Source: a bacterium (GTDB lineage Bacteria; Hinthialibacterota; Hinthialibacteria; Hinthialibacterales; Hinthialibacteraceae). From it: a stretch of DNA of 64,000 nt. Each line of letters opens with the position of its first letter. Position 1 is the stretch's first letter. The translations under genes were made by a program, and so were the position numbers. The notes beneath the pieces were generated by a model. The model searched no databases, was not told the origin of the DNA, and saw nothing but the letters and a program-made list of their open reading frames with translations. The stretch is from the NCBI GenBank assembly GCA_016125385.1, contig WGLV01000025.1, positions 56,811 through 120,810 on the forward strand, written 5' to 3'. Below, one piece after another: positions 32,459 to 42,092 of the stretch.

Positions 32459-35023
32459 TTATTCGAAATTGGAATCGGGGCCGCGTCTTTGGGGCGCGGC
32501 GGCGATGGGGCGGCCCAGAAAGCGTCCGCGATTCGCGCTGAAATCGACCGTCAGGCTGAACTGAAGCGTATCAAGCATGAATTGCCGGTCCATGTTGGAT
32601 GGCGCCGTCATCTGACATTCAATCAGCCCCTGCTGCTTGTTGACGTAGCGGTCGGGTTCGATGACCGATCCGTTCGGCTGCGTGATATCCGACAGCGGTT
32701 TGTACTGCTTGGTCACCTGATCCCGCACCATCAATTCATATTCTTTTTGATCTTCCTGCGATTCAACAACGCCCGGCCGGTTCATGCGCATGTTCATCCG
32801 ATCGTTGTTGAGCATCATCATGTTGGTGATGACGCCCCCCTGCAGCGGTTTGGAACAGCGCAGCGCGAACGATTGGGTCGTGTTCCGTTGAATGTAATAC
32901 ATGCGGTTGTTACCGCCGAACATGGCCTGATTCATGGCGGAGTTGCCCGAGCGAATAAACCCGGCCGTCACGATCAGGTCCTGATTCGTTAACTGAATGG
33001 AACCCCGCAGGTTTTGCCTGAATGGAAACACCACGCACAGCATGGCGTTTCCTCTTGGTTCGACGCGTTTTCCGTTGATGTCAAACGTCAGTTGCGGCTG
33101 GTTGATTTCGGCGGTGAACACGCCCAGGCCTTCAGCCTGGTGATTCTCCATCAGCTTCGCCGAATACATGGGGCTGAGGTTGTCTCGAATCATGCGGCTG
33201 GGGTCTTCGCGCATCTGCTGGTTGAAGTTGGGGTACATCATCTGGTTGTTCCAGCGGTTTGCATCGAAAATCATGGACGACGCTTCGGGGGCGATATCGA
33301 GCGTCTCGCCCGGATCCGCCGAGACCCATGTCGCCTGCATTCCGCCCGCCACCAGGGTCGGGTTCATCAGCGCCATTCCGGTGTTGTTGATGATTTTTCC
33401 TTTGATGCCGGGGCCTGACAGTTCCGCTTCGATCTCGACTCCATCGCCCAGCTCGACGGTGTGCAGGCTTTTGAAGATCCGGTTCGACCAGTGGTGAATC
33501 AGGTAGTTTCTGATCGCGGTTGAACCGTCTTTGAAATACACGTTGAGAATCTCGTCGGAAAACTCGTTTCGACGGGTGCGGTAATCATACGTTTCGGGAA
33601 CCATCGGAAACGCGACGGGCGACGAGAATTCGAGGTTGTACCATTGCCGTACCGGTGAATAGACCGACGCGTAGGTGATCGCGGGCGCCATGCCCGCGCC
33701 GGGGCGCGCCTCGATGACGCTGATTTCGTTGACCGCGACCTGGCTCTGCTGACGCAACGCGCCGATGTAATACACGCCCACCGCAAAAACCACCGCCCAC
33801 ACCGGGACGGTGAACCAGGCCCACTCCAGCCGGCCGATCCGCTTGAACAGAAGATAGTTGACCGGCGCCACCAGAATGATGTAAAGCCCGAGATACATGG
33901 CGATGAAGGTGGTGCTGGGCAGTTCGGCCTGAATGCTCCAGCGCAGGTACGAAGTGGCGTATGAATCGAGATCGCCGATGGTCTGTGGATTGATCGCGGG
34001 GGCTGAATCGGTGATGAATTGCAGAAAAGTCTCCTGCAGGTCCGCGTCGCTGAAGATGGGCTCCTTGAGCGAACTCGCCACGAAGATGATGCGTCCCGCG
34101 CCCCAACGGCGTTCCACCAGAAACGGAGCGTCATCAAGAGTCAGCCTCGTCGTGGCGTGCGCGTCCGCTTCCAGCGCGCCGGTGGCGATGACCAGCCCCT
34201 GTGAAAGTTCCGGTTTCACCGAAGGCGTGTCGACGCCCGGCTCCCGCATCGCCGCGCCGGGGTCAACCGCTTTTGAACCGTTCAGCGTCATGGGGACGTA
34301 CAACCGGAACGGCGAATTGTTCAACTCCTGCCATTTGTCGCCCGCCGCCAGAACCAGCGTCCCACCCATTTGAATCCAGTGATCGAGCGCCTCCTGCTGC
34401 CGGGCGCTCAACGGGCCGCCTGTTCCGCCGTCCCAGATCAGCGCGTCCAGCGAGCGGTAGCCCGGCCACCAGCGCGGCAGAATGTCGGGCGAGGTGTATA
34501 ACACCTGCCTGATCAAGTCGATTTCGGCTTCGGGGTCCTGATCGATATAGCCGTGCTGGCCGCGTTCATCGCTCATGATGGCGATGATGCGGTGGCTCGC
34601 GTCGAGCATGGTTCCTACCGTGATGATCTCGACGGGAATGCGCTGGCTGGAGGTTTCGATGTAAAACTCGAGTTCGTCCAGCGCGTCGGGGGTATGAACG
34701 GGCAGGCTGAACGCCGCGGTGTTTTGCGGCGCCAGGTCGATCGGTACGCGATAACGCAGGTTGCCGTCTTTCAACTGAACCAGAAAGTCGCCCTTGATCG
34801 CTTTGCCGTTGTTTTTCAGCTCAATGTTCAGAGAAACCCACTCGCCGGCTCGCCGGAACGGGTATTCCGGATCGAAACCCGCGATGACGCCCACCTGTAA
34901 CGGCTCCTCTTCTTCATCCAGCGCGGCCTGATCGGATGAGCAGCCCGCGAACAGAAACCAGCCCGCGAGAATCAGGCCGAGTGAAAAGGCCAGCTGGCGG
35001 CCGATGATGGGAGTTCGATCCAT
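32459..35023 (-). CDS. Large membrane lipoprotein associated with the ABC-2 exporter
   Basis: 854 residues. The N-terminus has a lipobox (GWFLFAGC, lipidated Cys28). Residues about 40-130 are an extracytoplasmic beta domain (SLNIELKNNG). About 140-330 is a GldG/amidotransferase-like fold with LDALIWDGG and IQMGGTLVLAAGDKW. Two transmembrane helices lie near 375-400 and 405-430. A long C-terminal extracytoplasmic region rich in Asn, Met and Gln follows. Between-helix loops such as LFKRIGRLEW fit a two-pass anchor. It resembles accessory proteins encoded with ABC-2 exporters, but no exact family is recognised. Divergent permease genes start 203 nt away. Confidence 0.75.
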   Translation of the reverse strand: MDRTPIIGRQLAFSLGLILAGWFLFAGCSSDQAALDEEEEPLQVGVIAGFDPEYPFRRAGEWVSLNIELKNNGKAIKGDFLVQLKDGNLRYRVPIDLAPQNTAAFSLPVHTPDALDELEFYIETSSQRIPVEIITVGTMLDASHRIIAIMSDERGQHGYIDQDPEAEIDLIRQVLYTSPDILPRWWPGYRSLDALIWDGGTGGPLSARQQEALDHWIQMGGTLVLAAGDKWQELNNSPFRLYVPMTLNGSKAVDPGAAMREPGVDTPSVKPELSQGLVIATGALEADAHATTRLTLDDAPFLVERRWGAGRIIFVASSLKEPIFSDADLQETFLQFITDSAPAINPQTIGDLDSYATSYLRWSIQAELPSTTFIAMYLGLYIILVAPVNYLLFKRIGRLEWAWFTVPVWAVVFAVGVYYIGALRQQSQVAVNEISVIEARPGAGMAPAITYASVYSPVRQWYNLEFSSPVAFPMVPETYDYRTRRNEFSDEILNVYFKDGSTAIRNYLIHHWSNRIFKSLHTVELGDGVEIEAELSGPGIKGKIINNTGMALMNPTLVAGGMQATWVSADPGETLDIAPEASSMIFDANRWNNQMMYPNFNQQMREDPSRMIRDNLSPMYSAKLMENHQAEGLGVFTAEINQPQLTFDINGKRVEPRGNAMLCVVFPFRQNLRGSIQLTNQDLIVTAGFIRSGNSAMNQAMFGGNNRMYYIQRNTTQSFALRCSKPLQGGVITNMMMLNNDRMNMRMNRPGVVESQEDQKEYELMVRDQVTKQYKPLSDITQPNGSVIEPDRYVNKQQGLIECQMTAPSNMDRQFMLDTLQFSLTVDFSANRGRFLGRPIAAAPQRRGPDSNFE

Positions 35024-35226
35024 AACAACGGGTTGGAAGCGGGTGACGCTTCATCCTCCTCGGGCGAGTTGATATCCGCGTGCGCTTTAGACTACTATTC
35101 TTTTCTAAGAATATAAAGATAACGATTCGCGATCGCGGTTGTCAAACAGGATTCAGAATAAATTCGTAAAAAATACAGCGAGCGCCGCTCGATGATCGAA
35201 TTGTCTCCGCGCCCGGTTCAAATCGT

Positions 35227-37212
35227 ATGAAGGCGATCACGATATCAGAAAATTTTCTCCATGCCTCCCCTCTTTTGCGGAGAGAGATCACCGTATTCTT
35301 ACGAAAACGGCGCGCGTTTCTTTTCATGAGTTTTTTATTGGCCCTGTTGTGGCTGATTTTCGTCTTCTGGTGGGACAGCGTCCTCGCCACGTTGTTTTCT
35401 GATTTCGGACCGGAGTATAACCGACGTTTCGTTTTCACTCTCGCCTGGGCTCACATGGCCGTCGTCGCGCTGTACGTTCCGTTTCAGACCGCATCGGTCA
35501 TCGCGGGCGAGCGCGAAAACAAGACGTTCGAGATGCTCGCCTCGTCGCCTCTTTCCGTATTAAACATCGTGTTGAGCAAGACGCTGGCGCCGATGGGCTA
35601 TATCATGCTTCTGATGGCCGCCGGGGCGCCCTTCATGACCATCTCGCTCATCGGTCAGGGCGTATCGCTGGATGACATCCTCGCGATTTATCTCGCATTG
35701 TTCAGCGCGGGGCTCAGCCTGGGCGCGCTGGGCCTGTGGGCCTCGACCTGGCGCCCACGCGTCTTTCAGACGATCTGGATCACGGCCGCGTTGCTGGTGG
35801 CGATGTTCGTGCTGGTTCCTTACCATCGTCCGATTCTTAGCGTGTTCGTTCGATACCAGTTCGTGGACGCCTTTTCCATGCTGAATCCTTCGTCGAGATT
35901 CGGCATGGGGCAACAATGGCTTCTATTGAATCCCTTCAGTGTGTTGTATCAACTTCAATATCCAAACTCCAACTACACCCCGGTGATGGATACCATCGTC
36001 CGCCACTGGATCGGTTACGGGATCGATCAAAGGGACGTATTACCGATCTCTGGCGCCCCCGTCGTTTCCGCCGTCCCCGTTGTTACCTCCCTGACCGTCG
36101 CGTGGGACATGCTGTTTGTTCACCTGCTGGTTGCTATTTTCTTTTACGGGTGGGCGCTGTTCCGCGTTCGGAAGCTGGCTCGTTTTGAGGGACGCGTGCG
36201 CAAGGCGCGAACGCCCGATGAAAGGCCGCCGCAAACTCTCTGGCAGTGGTTATTACGCGACATCGAATCAGACGTCTCCAAACGCTTCGCCTCCGATTCG
36301 GCGGGCGTGTTGCTGGAGGGCCGCTCTCAGCGGCTGGGGCGCGGCTCGGCGCTGGTGCGCATCGGTTACCTCTGCGTGATGCTCGCGCTGCTGGGCATAC
36401 CCGTGATCTCCAGAGAGTTGACTACGCTCATGCTTATTCTTCCGTTGACGCTGGCGCTGATCTTCACCGCGCCGCTGTCGGCGACTCGGATCAGCATCGA
36501 ACGTGAAAACGATACGCTCGATCTGTTGCGCGTAACCCTGCTGACTCCCGCTCAGTTAGTGAAAAGCAAACTCAACGTTTGCATGCGGTACGCGTTGATT
36601 ATCGCGTATTCATTAGCCGTGCCGTGGTTTTTCTTTCGCGTCATGTTGTCCAGCGCCATTATGCCGGGCGCCTCCCGCTGGCACGATCTGGCGGCGCTGC
36701 TGACATACATGGCGATGATGTTTCTGTTCCTGCGGATGACTGCCGCGCTGGGATTGGGCCTTTCAGCCGCGTTTCACAACAGCCGCGTTCCGGTGATTCT
36801 GATCGTGCTGTTTTCCGTCATCGTCCCGTTTGGAGTGTTTTTCGCGAAACCTCTCCTGCTGGGAGCGGCGCCATCTCTTTTCTTCTCGGCGCGGATCGCC
36901 CGCTGGATACTGGGCTTGGGAATGGTGGGGCTGGGGTATCTCCTGATGCTGCTCAATCCGTTGACGGTGATCCCTGAGTTCTATCCGGACCGGCTTCAGG
37001 ACATGATGAATATGCCTGATTCGTTTATCCCGTTTCGGATTGAGCGCGATATGAATATTTTCTATCAACGTCATCCGTTATCAGCCGATTGGGTCTATTC
37101 CGGGTTAGCGCATCCAATCGCCTTCGGCTTGATCCAGATCGCGTTCTATCTCGCTGTGGCGTACCTGGCGTTGCGATGGAGCGAAAACCGGCTTCGCCGC
37201 GATTCAGGCTGA
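35227..37212 (+). CDS. ABC-2 type permease with internal duplication
   Basis: 661 residues with about 12 hydrophobic segments in two halves. The first half (about 15-310) opens LLRREITVFLRKRRAF and contains ASVIAGERENKTFEMLASSP followed by LSKTLAPMGYI. The second half (about 375-661) repeats the same block as ISIERENDTLDLLRVTLLTP and VKSKLNVCMRYAL. This E-R-E-N-x-T-(F/L)-(E/D)-(M/L)-L signature is typical of ABC-2 membrane domains. So one polypeptide carries two copies of the domain. It should pair with the ATPase at 31473. A second such gene follows after 111 nt. Start ATG 35227 has no obvious ribosome-binding site. Confidence 0.85.
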   Translation: MKAITISENFLHASPLLRREITVFLRKRRAFLFMSFLLALLWLIFVFWWDSVLATLFSDFGPEYNRRFVFTLAWAHMAVVALYVPFQTASVIAGERENKTFEMLASSPLSVLNIVLSKTLAPMGYIMLLMAAGAPFMTISLIGQGVSLDDILAIYLALFSAGLSLGALGLWASTWRPRVFQTIWITAALLVAMFVLVPYHRPILSVFVRYQFVDAFSMLNPSSRFGMGQQWLLLNPFSVLYQLQYPNSNYTPVMDTIVRHWIGYGIDQRDVLPISGAPVVSAVPVVTSLTVAWDMLFVHLLVAIFFYGWALFRVRKLARFEGRVRKARTPDERPPQTLWQWLLRDIESDVSKRFASDSAGVLLEGRSQRLGRGSALVRIGYLCVMLALLGIPVISRELTTLMLILPLTLALIFTAPLSATRISIERENDTLDLLRVTLLTPAQLVKSKLNVCMRYALIIAYSLAVPWFFFRVMLSSAIMPGASRWHDLAALLTYMAMMFLFLRMTAALGLGLSAAFHNSRVPVILIVLFSVIVPFGVFFAKPLLLGAAPSLFFSARIARWILGLGMVGLGYLLMLLNPLTVIPEFYPDRLQDMMNMPDSFIPFRIERDMNIFYQRHPLSADWVYSGLAHPIAFGLIQIAFYLAVAYLALRWSENRLRRDSG

Positions 37213-37323
37213 ATGATTCAGAAAGAAAACGCGCGGTGATGGATGACTCGCGTTGCGTTGAAATCGTTAAATTTTATAATGCCCTGATTGAGACGTCGAA
37301 TACGAAACGGTTCCGGATATCAC

Positions 37324-39108
37324 GTGACACAAGCCTTTCGAATCGCTTATACGCTGGCCTTTTCTCCGCTGATGTGGCGCGAGATCAAGACCTTTCTGCG
37401 CGGCCGAATCGCCTTCGGCGCGCTGCTGGTGTTTCAGCTGGCGTTGCTCTTTCTGGTGTATCAGTACTGGAACGTGTTCGCCAGGCAGTTCGCGCCCGAT
37501 GGAAACATCGCCTTCGCCTCGCGCCGGTTTTTCGTCAGCCTGGTTCAGGGGCATCTGTTTTTTCTCATCGCCGCCAGCCCATTGCTGATGGCGCCGGCGG
37601 TGGCGGGTGAGCAGGAAAAATCGACGCTGACCCTGCTGCTGTCATCGCCCATATCAAACCTTCACCTCGTGGTCGCCAAGTGGTTTACCCCGATTCTGTA
37701 TCTCATTCTGTTAATGACCACGTCGATTCCGTTTCTGTCGATCCCGTTTCTTGGCGAAGGTCTTTCCAGCCATGAAGTCGTGACCGCCTATGGTTTATTG
37801 ATTACATCCACGCTGATGTTCGGCGCGCTGGGGTTATTTTGTTCGACGTTGCGGCCTCGCGTGTATGAGGTGTACCTGATCGCGGTGCTGTCGACGCTGG
37901 CGCTGGCGTTGTTGATTCCGTATGGCGCTTCGATCTGGCGCTTTATCAAAACGCTGGATTGGGAGCCGCGCGCCTCGGAAGGCTGGGTCGGGTTGATCCT
38001 CAGCCCGTTTTACGCGCTTCGGTGCGAGATGTACCAGACGCCTGATAACGCCTGTCTGACGCTGCCGTCGTCGTGGTTCGGCGGCCAGAGCTTGCAGATT
38101 TCCTACGTGTATCTCGCTCATATCGCGGCGTCGTTCGCGGTGACGGCTCTTTTTCTGACGCTGGCCGCCTGGCGTATTCGTTACCTGGTGTATGACTACG
38201 GCTCCGAGCGCGTCAAACCGGTTGAAGAAGAAGACGATATCGTCTTCGTGCGCGGTGAAGACGACGTATTGAACGACTCAGGGCTCGATCGCGACGCGGG
38301 GCTGTATCTGGAGCGCCGCGTCCAGTGGTTCGCGCGCTGGCCGGTGCTGTTTCGCCTGGGGTATATCGCGTTGATGATTTCGGCGTTGACCTTGCCGCTG
38401 GCGTCGTATAAGGGGTCGGGATTGTTTCTGGCGCTGCCCTTCATGGTTGCGGCGTTCTTCACGTTGCCGCTGGCCGCCGCGAGTATCAGCTCAGACCGCG
38501 AGCGTGAAACGCTGGATATCCTGTTGACCACGCTGCTCACGCCCGCCCAGATCGTTCGCGCGAAATTCATCGCCAATATTCAATACAGCGTATTAATCGC
38601 TCTGGCGCTTTTTCTTCCGGGCATCTGCATTCAGATGATTTTCGGCCTGATCTTGAAATATAACGTCGATCTGATCCTTCAGCCGTCCGATCTGCCCGCC
38701 TATCTGTTTTATCTCGTGATGTTGGGCCTGTCGTTGATGCTCTACACCGCGCTTGGTCTGTACTGTTCGGCCCGTTTCAAAAAGACCAACGTGGCGATGA
38801 CCGTCTCGGGCGTGGTGATCTTCGTTACGCTGGTGACGCCCTTTCTGATCCCCTCGCAAGCATTGACGGCGCTGGCTTCCGTGTTTGGATATATCGCGGC
38901 GGTGGTTGTGCTCTTTTTGAGTCCGCTGTCGGGCGTCTCGCTTCTGTTTCCCGAAGGGCGCGTCGTGCTTCTTGACAAAACCATGCAGGGTTTGAGACTC
39001 TCAGACGGCTTCACGTGGTTCTTTATCGCGATGCAGTGTCTGATCTGCGTGGGAGTCACGATCTGGCTGTTACAAAAAACCCGCGCCGTTCTGGACGGCC
39101 GCGATTGA
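37324..39108 (+). CDS. Second ABC-2 type permease with internal duplication
   Basis: About 594 residues from GTG 37324. That start is chosen because it aligns VTQAFRIAYTLAFSPLMWRE with the beginning of the paralogue at 35227; the frame is open upstream to 37288. It again has two repeated halves: VAGEQEKSTLTLLLSSP with VVAKWFTPIL, and SSDRERETLDILLTTLLTP with VRAKFIANIQY. About 12 transmembrane segments are expected. An acidic cytoplasmic loop (VEEEDDIVF) lies between the halves. With its neighbour it could form a heterodimeric channel driven by the ATPase at 31473. Confidence 0.83.
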   Translation: MTQAFRIAYTLAFSPLMWREIKTFLRGRIAFGALLVFQLALLFLVYQYWNVFARQFAPDGNIAFASRRFFVSLVQGHLFFLIAASPLLMAPAVAGEQEKSTLTLLLSSPISNLHLVVAKWFTPILYLILLMTTSIPFLSIPFLGEGLSSHEVVTAYGLLITSTLMFGALGLFCSTLRPRVYEVYLIAVLSTLALALLIPYGASIWRFIKTLDWEPRASEGWVGLILSPFYALRCEMYQTPDNACLTLPSSWFGGQSLQISYVYLAHIAASFAVTALFLTLAAWRIRYLVYDYGSERVKPVEEEDDIVFVRGEDDVLNDSGLDRDAGLYLERRVQWFARWPVLFRLGYIALMISALTLPLASYKGSGLFLALPFMVAAFFTLPLAAASISSDRERETLDILLTTLLTPAQIVRAKFIANIQYSVLIALALFLPGICIQMIFGLILKYNVDLILQPSDLPAYLFYLVMLGLSLMLYTALGLYCSARFKKTNVAMTVSGVVIFVTLVTPFLIPSQALTALASVFGYIAAVVVLFLSPLSGVSLLFPEGRVVLLDKTMQGLRLSDGFTWFFIAMQCLICVGVTIWLLQKTRAVLDGRD

Positions 39109-39157
39109 ATCCTCCACCGAATTCCAGTAGAGTGATTGTGTGGGGGATGCGAAGAGA

Positions 39158-39176
39158 CAGGAGAGTTGCACTCCTC
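39158..39176 (+). promoter_or_regulatory. Ribosome-binding site caught in a hairpin before the acyltransferase gene
   Basis: AGGAG (39159-39163) can pair with CTCCT (39171-39175) around a seven-base loop. The only good Shine-Dalgarno of the gene lies 14 nt from ATG 39178 and may be masked. Confidence 0.35.
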
Positions 39177-39177
39177 A

Positions 39178-39894
39178 ATGGACGTTTACTACAGGGTTCA
39201 ATGGTGCGTGTACCGCTGGTTCTGTAAAATCTATTTCCGATTGGAAGAACATGGCGTTGAACACGTGCCTGATGAGGGGCCCGTTCTGCTGGCGTCCAAT
39301 CACGCCAGCCATCTTGACCCGCTCATCGTTGCGCTCAGCATAAGAAGGCAATTATCCACCCTGGCCAAAAAAGAACTATTTAAAATCCCGGTTCTGAATT
39401 GGTGGATTCGTTCAGTGGGCACCTACCCCGTCGACCGCGGGGGAGGCGACGCCAAGGCGATGAAAGTCGCCATCAATCTTCTGAAACAGGGCAAGACTCT
39501 CCTTATCTTTCCTGAAGGGACCCGCAGCGCGGACGGAAACCTCCAGTCATTTTATGAAGGGTTGGCTTGGCTCTCTCTGAAAACGGGAGCGCCCATCGTC
39601 CCCTTCATTATTGAAGGTTCGTATCGGGCCATGCCGCGTAAACGTTATTGGCCCATGCCCGCGAAAATCAGAACCGAGGCGGGCGAAATCATCACGCCGA
39701 ACGAGATGGAACGTTCGGTTTCCACTTCGGAAGGCGTTCGTTTATTGACGGATCGCGTTTATGAAGTGATGTGCGGCATGCAGGCGCGATTGCGCGGCGC
39801 GCCGCCCCTGACAGACGAGAACGATCCGCCTGAAATCGCCGGTGAATCGCGCGGAGACGCGAAAAAACCTGGTGACGTTTCAGCGGAATCATGA
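39178..39894 (+). CDS. plsC: 1-acyl-sn-glycerol-3-phosphate acyltransferase (PlsC-like)
   Basis: A 238-residue membrane-associated enzyme that adds the second acyl chain to lysophosphatidate in phospholipid synthesis. The four acyltransferase blocks are visible: NHASHLD (His42 and Asp47, the HX4D catalytic pair), GTYPVDRGGG, FPEGTRS (Glu113) and APIVPFII. ATG 39178 is preferred over the upstream open frame because MDVYYRVQWCVYRWF is a natural amphipathic family start. The C-terminal 25 residues are acidic and probably unstructured. It stands between the ABC permeases and rpsA, with a promoter for rpsA after it. Confidence 0.9.
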   Translation: MDVYYRVQWCVYRWFCKIYFRLEEHGVEHVPDEGPVLLASNHASHLDPLIVALSIRRQLSTLAKKELFKIPVLNWWIRSVGTYPVDRGGGDAKAMKVAINLLKQGKTLLIFPEGTRSADGNLQSFYEGLAWLSLKTGAPIVPFIIEGSYRAMPRKRYWPMPAKIRTEAGEIITPNEMERSVSTSEGVRLLTDRVYEVMCGMQARLRGAPPLTDENDPPEIAGESRGDAKKPGDVSAES

Positions 39895-39942
39895 TAAATC
39901 CAGTGAGAGTTCGGGGCGTGTATCGTCTCTGATAAGAAAGCC

Positions 39943-39970
39943 TTAACAGCGAAGAAAAAAGCGGTACAAT
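39943..39970 (+). promoter_or_regulatory. Promoter of rpsA
   Basis: TTAACA (39943-39948), a 16-nt spacer and TACAAT (39965-39970) give five of six matches to each sigma-70 box. The rpsA start is 92 nt downstream. Confidence 0.6.
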
Positions 39971-40062
39971 CCTACCGGTTTGGCTGTGGTTCGATTATCA
40001 ATTCGCAAACCCGCCCCCCCCGTCTTCATTGGGAAAATCCAGTAGTGGAGGCACGGTGTTTT

Positions 40063-41874
40063 ATGGTTAGTCACGAGCATGAGCATGCGACGTCCCTGGC
40101 TGATCGCGAGGACGCGATCTTTAGTGGGGAGGTCAATCTAACCAGCGGCGACGCCGCCGATTTTCCTCCCGATGAAGACATCGATATGGCCGCGTTATTG
40201 GACGAGTCGATGTCTTCCATCGAATCGGGACAGATTATCACCGGAACCGTTCTGAAGGTGACGTCGGATGACGTCGTCGTCGATATTGGTTCCAAATCGG
40301 AGGGTTTGGTACCCCTTCGCGAATTCCTTGATGATGGAAAAGACCTCAATGTCTTCGTCGGCATGGAAGTCGAAGTCATGGTGGTTAAACAGGAAGGCTC
40401 CGACGGTCTTCCCATTCTTTCGCGCAAACGCGCCAAGCAGCTGAAGGCGCGCCGTGCGTTGCGTGACGCCCACAAAAACGGTGAACCCGTCAAGGCCACG
40501 GTCGTCACGGCCGTCAAAGGCGGCATGCAGGTCGACGTCGATGGTCTGCGCGGCTTTATTCCGTTCTCTCAACTCGGGCCCGGCGCCCGCACCGCGGATG
40601 AACAGAAGGCTCTGACCGGACGCCAGATCGACTGCAAGATCCTCGAGATGAAAAGCAAGAACGACCTGGTGCTTTCTCACCGGGCCGTCTTTGACGAACG
40701 CCGCGAAACCATGCGCGACGAAACCCTCCAGAACCTCGCTGAAGGCAAACTGGTCAAGGGCATCGTCAAAAACATGACTGATTTCGGCGCGTTCATCGAT
40801 CTGGGCGGCGTCGATGGTCTGCTCCACGTGAAAGACATTTCATGGGGTCACGTCGGTCATCCCAGCGAAGTGCTTCACGTTGCGGACGAAATCGAAGTGG
40901 TGGTGCTCTCCATCGAGGGCGAACGGATCGGCCTCGGCATGAAGCAGAAAACCGCCGACCCGTGGCTCTCCGTCGCCGAGAAATACCCCGTCGGCGGCAC
41001 CATCGGCGGAAAGGTCACCAGTCTGACCAAGTACGGCGCGTTCGTCGAACTGGAAGAAGGCGTCGAAGGCCTTATCCATATCTCTGAAATGTCATGGACC
41101 AAGCGCGTCCGCCATCCGTCTGAAATGATGAAGGAAGGCGAGGAAGTGGGCGTGAAGGTGCTCGGCATCGATATGGAGCGCAAGCGCATCTCTCTCAGCC
41201 TGCGCCAGACTGAAGTCGATCCCTGGACGCTGGCTCGGAACAATTATCCGGCCGGAACCATCATCGAAGGCGAAGTCACCGGCATGACCGATTTCGGCGC
41301 GTTCGTCCGGCTGCCCGAGGGCGTCGATGGCATGATTCACGTATCCGACCTTTCGTGGGCCGGCAAGGTGACTCATCCCAAACAGGTCGTTAAAAAAGGC
41401 GAGGTCGTTCGCTGCAAGGTTCTCGAAATCGATCCGTCGCAGCAGCGCATTTCGCTTGGACTCAAACAACTTGAGCAGGATCCGTGGGAAGCGGCGCAGC
41501 AGAAATACCGCCCCGGAACCTCGCTGCCCGTCGTGGTCAAACGCCTCACCGACTTCGGCGCGTTCGTTGAGTTGGAAGAGGGAATCGAAGGCCTCGTTCA
41601 CCACACCCAGGTCGGTCAGAAGGGCCAGCGGCCCGAAGACCTGCTGCGCGTCGGCGATACCGTGGTCATGAAGGTTCTGAAGTTCGACCGTTCCAACCGC
41701 AAGATCAGCCTTTCGCTCAAGGAATACGTCCGCGAGCAGGAAGAAAAAGAAGTCAAACAGTATATGGCCGAATCGGCGGGCGGAAACGCCACCCTCGGCG
41801 AACTGCTTGGCGAACAGATGCGCGCGCTGATGGAAAAACAGCAGCAGGATTCTCCCGGCGAATCGCAGGAATAA
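40063..41874 (+). CDS. rpsA: 30S ribosomal protein S1
   Basis: A 603-residue protein with six S1 RNA-binding domains, the standard number for Gram-negative S1. The repeats begin near GQIITGTVLKV, PVKATVVTAV, GKLVKGIVKN, GGTIGGKVTS, GTIIEGEVTG and TSLPVVVKRL. The last four share the DFGAF or YGAF block, and domains 3 to 5 close with DPW. S1 binds mRNA leaders and helps initiation on the small subunit. An acidic N-terminal extension of about 45 residues precedes domain 1. ATG 40063 is chosen; GTG 40045 is also in frame. The gene has its own promoter and a strong terminator. Confidence 0.97.
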   Translation: MVSHEHEHATSLADREDAIFSGEVNLTSGDAADFPPDEDIDMAALLDESMSSIESGQIITGTVLKVTSDDVVVDIGSKSEGLVPLREFLDDGKDLNVFVGMEVEVMVVKQEGSDGLPILSRKRAKQLKARRALRDAHKNGEPVKATVVTAVKGGMQVDVDGLRGFIPFSQLGPGARTADEQKALTGRQIDCKILEMKSKNDLVLSHRAVFDERRETMRDETLQNLAEGKLVKGIVKNMTDFGAFIDLGGVDGLLHVKDISWGHVGHPSEVLHVADEIEVVVLSIEGERIGLGMKQKTADPWLSVAEKYPVGGTIGGKVTSLTKYGAFVELEEGVEGLIHISEMSWTKRVRHPSEMMKEGEEVGVKVLGIDMERKRISLSLRQTEVDPWTLARNNYPAGTIIEGEVTGMTDFGAFVRLPEGVDGMIHVSDLSWAGKVTHPKQVVKKGEVVRCKVLEIDPSQQRISLGLKQLEQDPWEAAQQKYRPGTSLPVVVKRLTDFGAFVELEEGIEGLVHHTQVGQKGQRPEDLLRVGDTVVMKVLKFDRSNRKISLSLKEYVREQEEKEVKQYMAESAGGNATLGELLGEQMRALMEKQQQDSPGESQE

Positions 41875-41912
41875 CGCGCCGGTCTGAAATCCGAATACCA
41901 AACAGGCATGAC

Positions 41913-41943
41913 AAAGGCGGGATCAACCGATCCCGCCTTTTTT
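41913..41943 (+). terminator. Terminator of rpsA
   Basis: GGCGGGATC (41916-41924) pairs with GATCCCGCC (41929-41937) around AACC, followed by six T. AAA before the stem makes it symmetrical. Confidence 0.85.
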
Positions 41944-41988
41944 GTTGGCGCAACTCGATAGCGGCTGTCAGAATTACGTTCGTATTGG

Positions 41989-42066
41989 ACCTTGGCGCAA
42001 TCGCCGAAAATCACAAGGAAACGTGATTTTCGGCACGGTTAATCTGAAAGTAACTTTGGCAACAAA
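41989..42066. repeat. Dispersed ~79-bp hairpin element, copy B
   Basis: GCCGAAAATCAC (42003-42014) pairs with GTGATTTTCGGC (42023-42034). Left flank ACCTTGGC and right flank AACTTTGGCAACAAA match copy A at 15727-15805. Two stem pairs differ from copy A on both sides, so pairing is kept. Confidence 0.7.
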
Positions 42067-42092
42067 TATAAATCAAATTCGATCCGGCTGGC

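Noticed and set aside
35205..35226. tRNA T-loop-like GGTTCAAATC before the first permease
   Set aside because: No acceptor stem, anticodon arm or CCA-like end can be formed around it.
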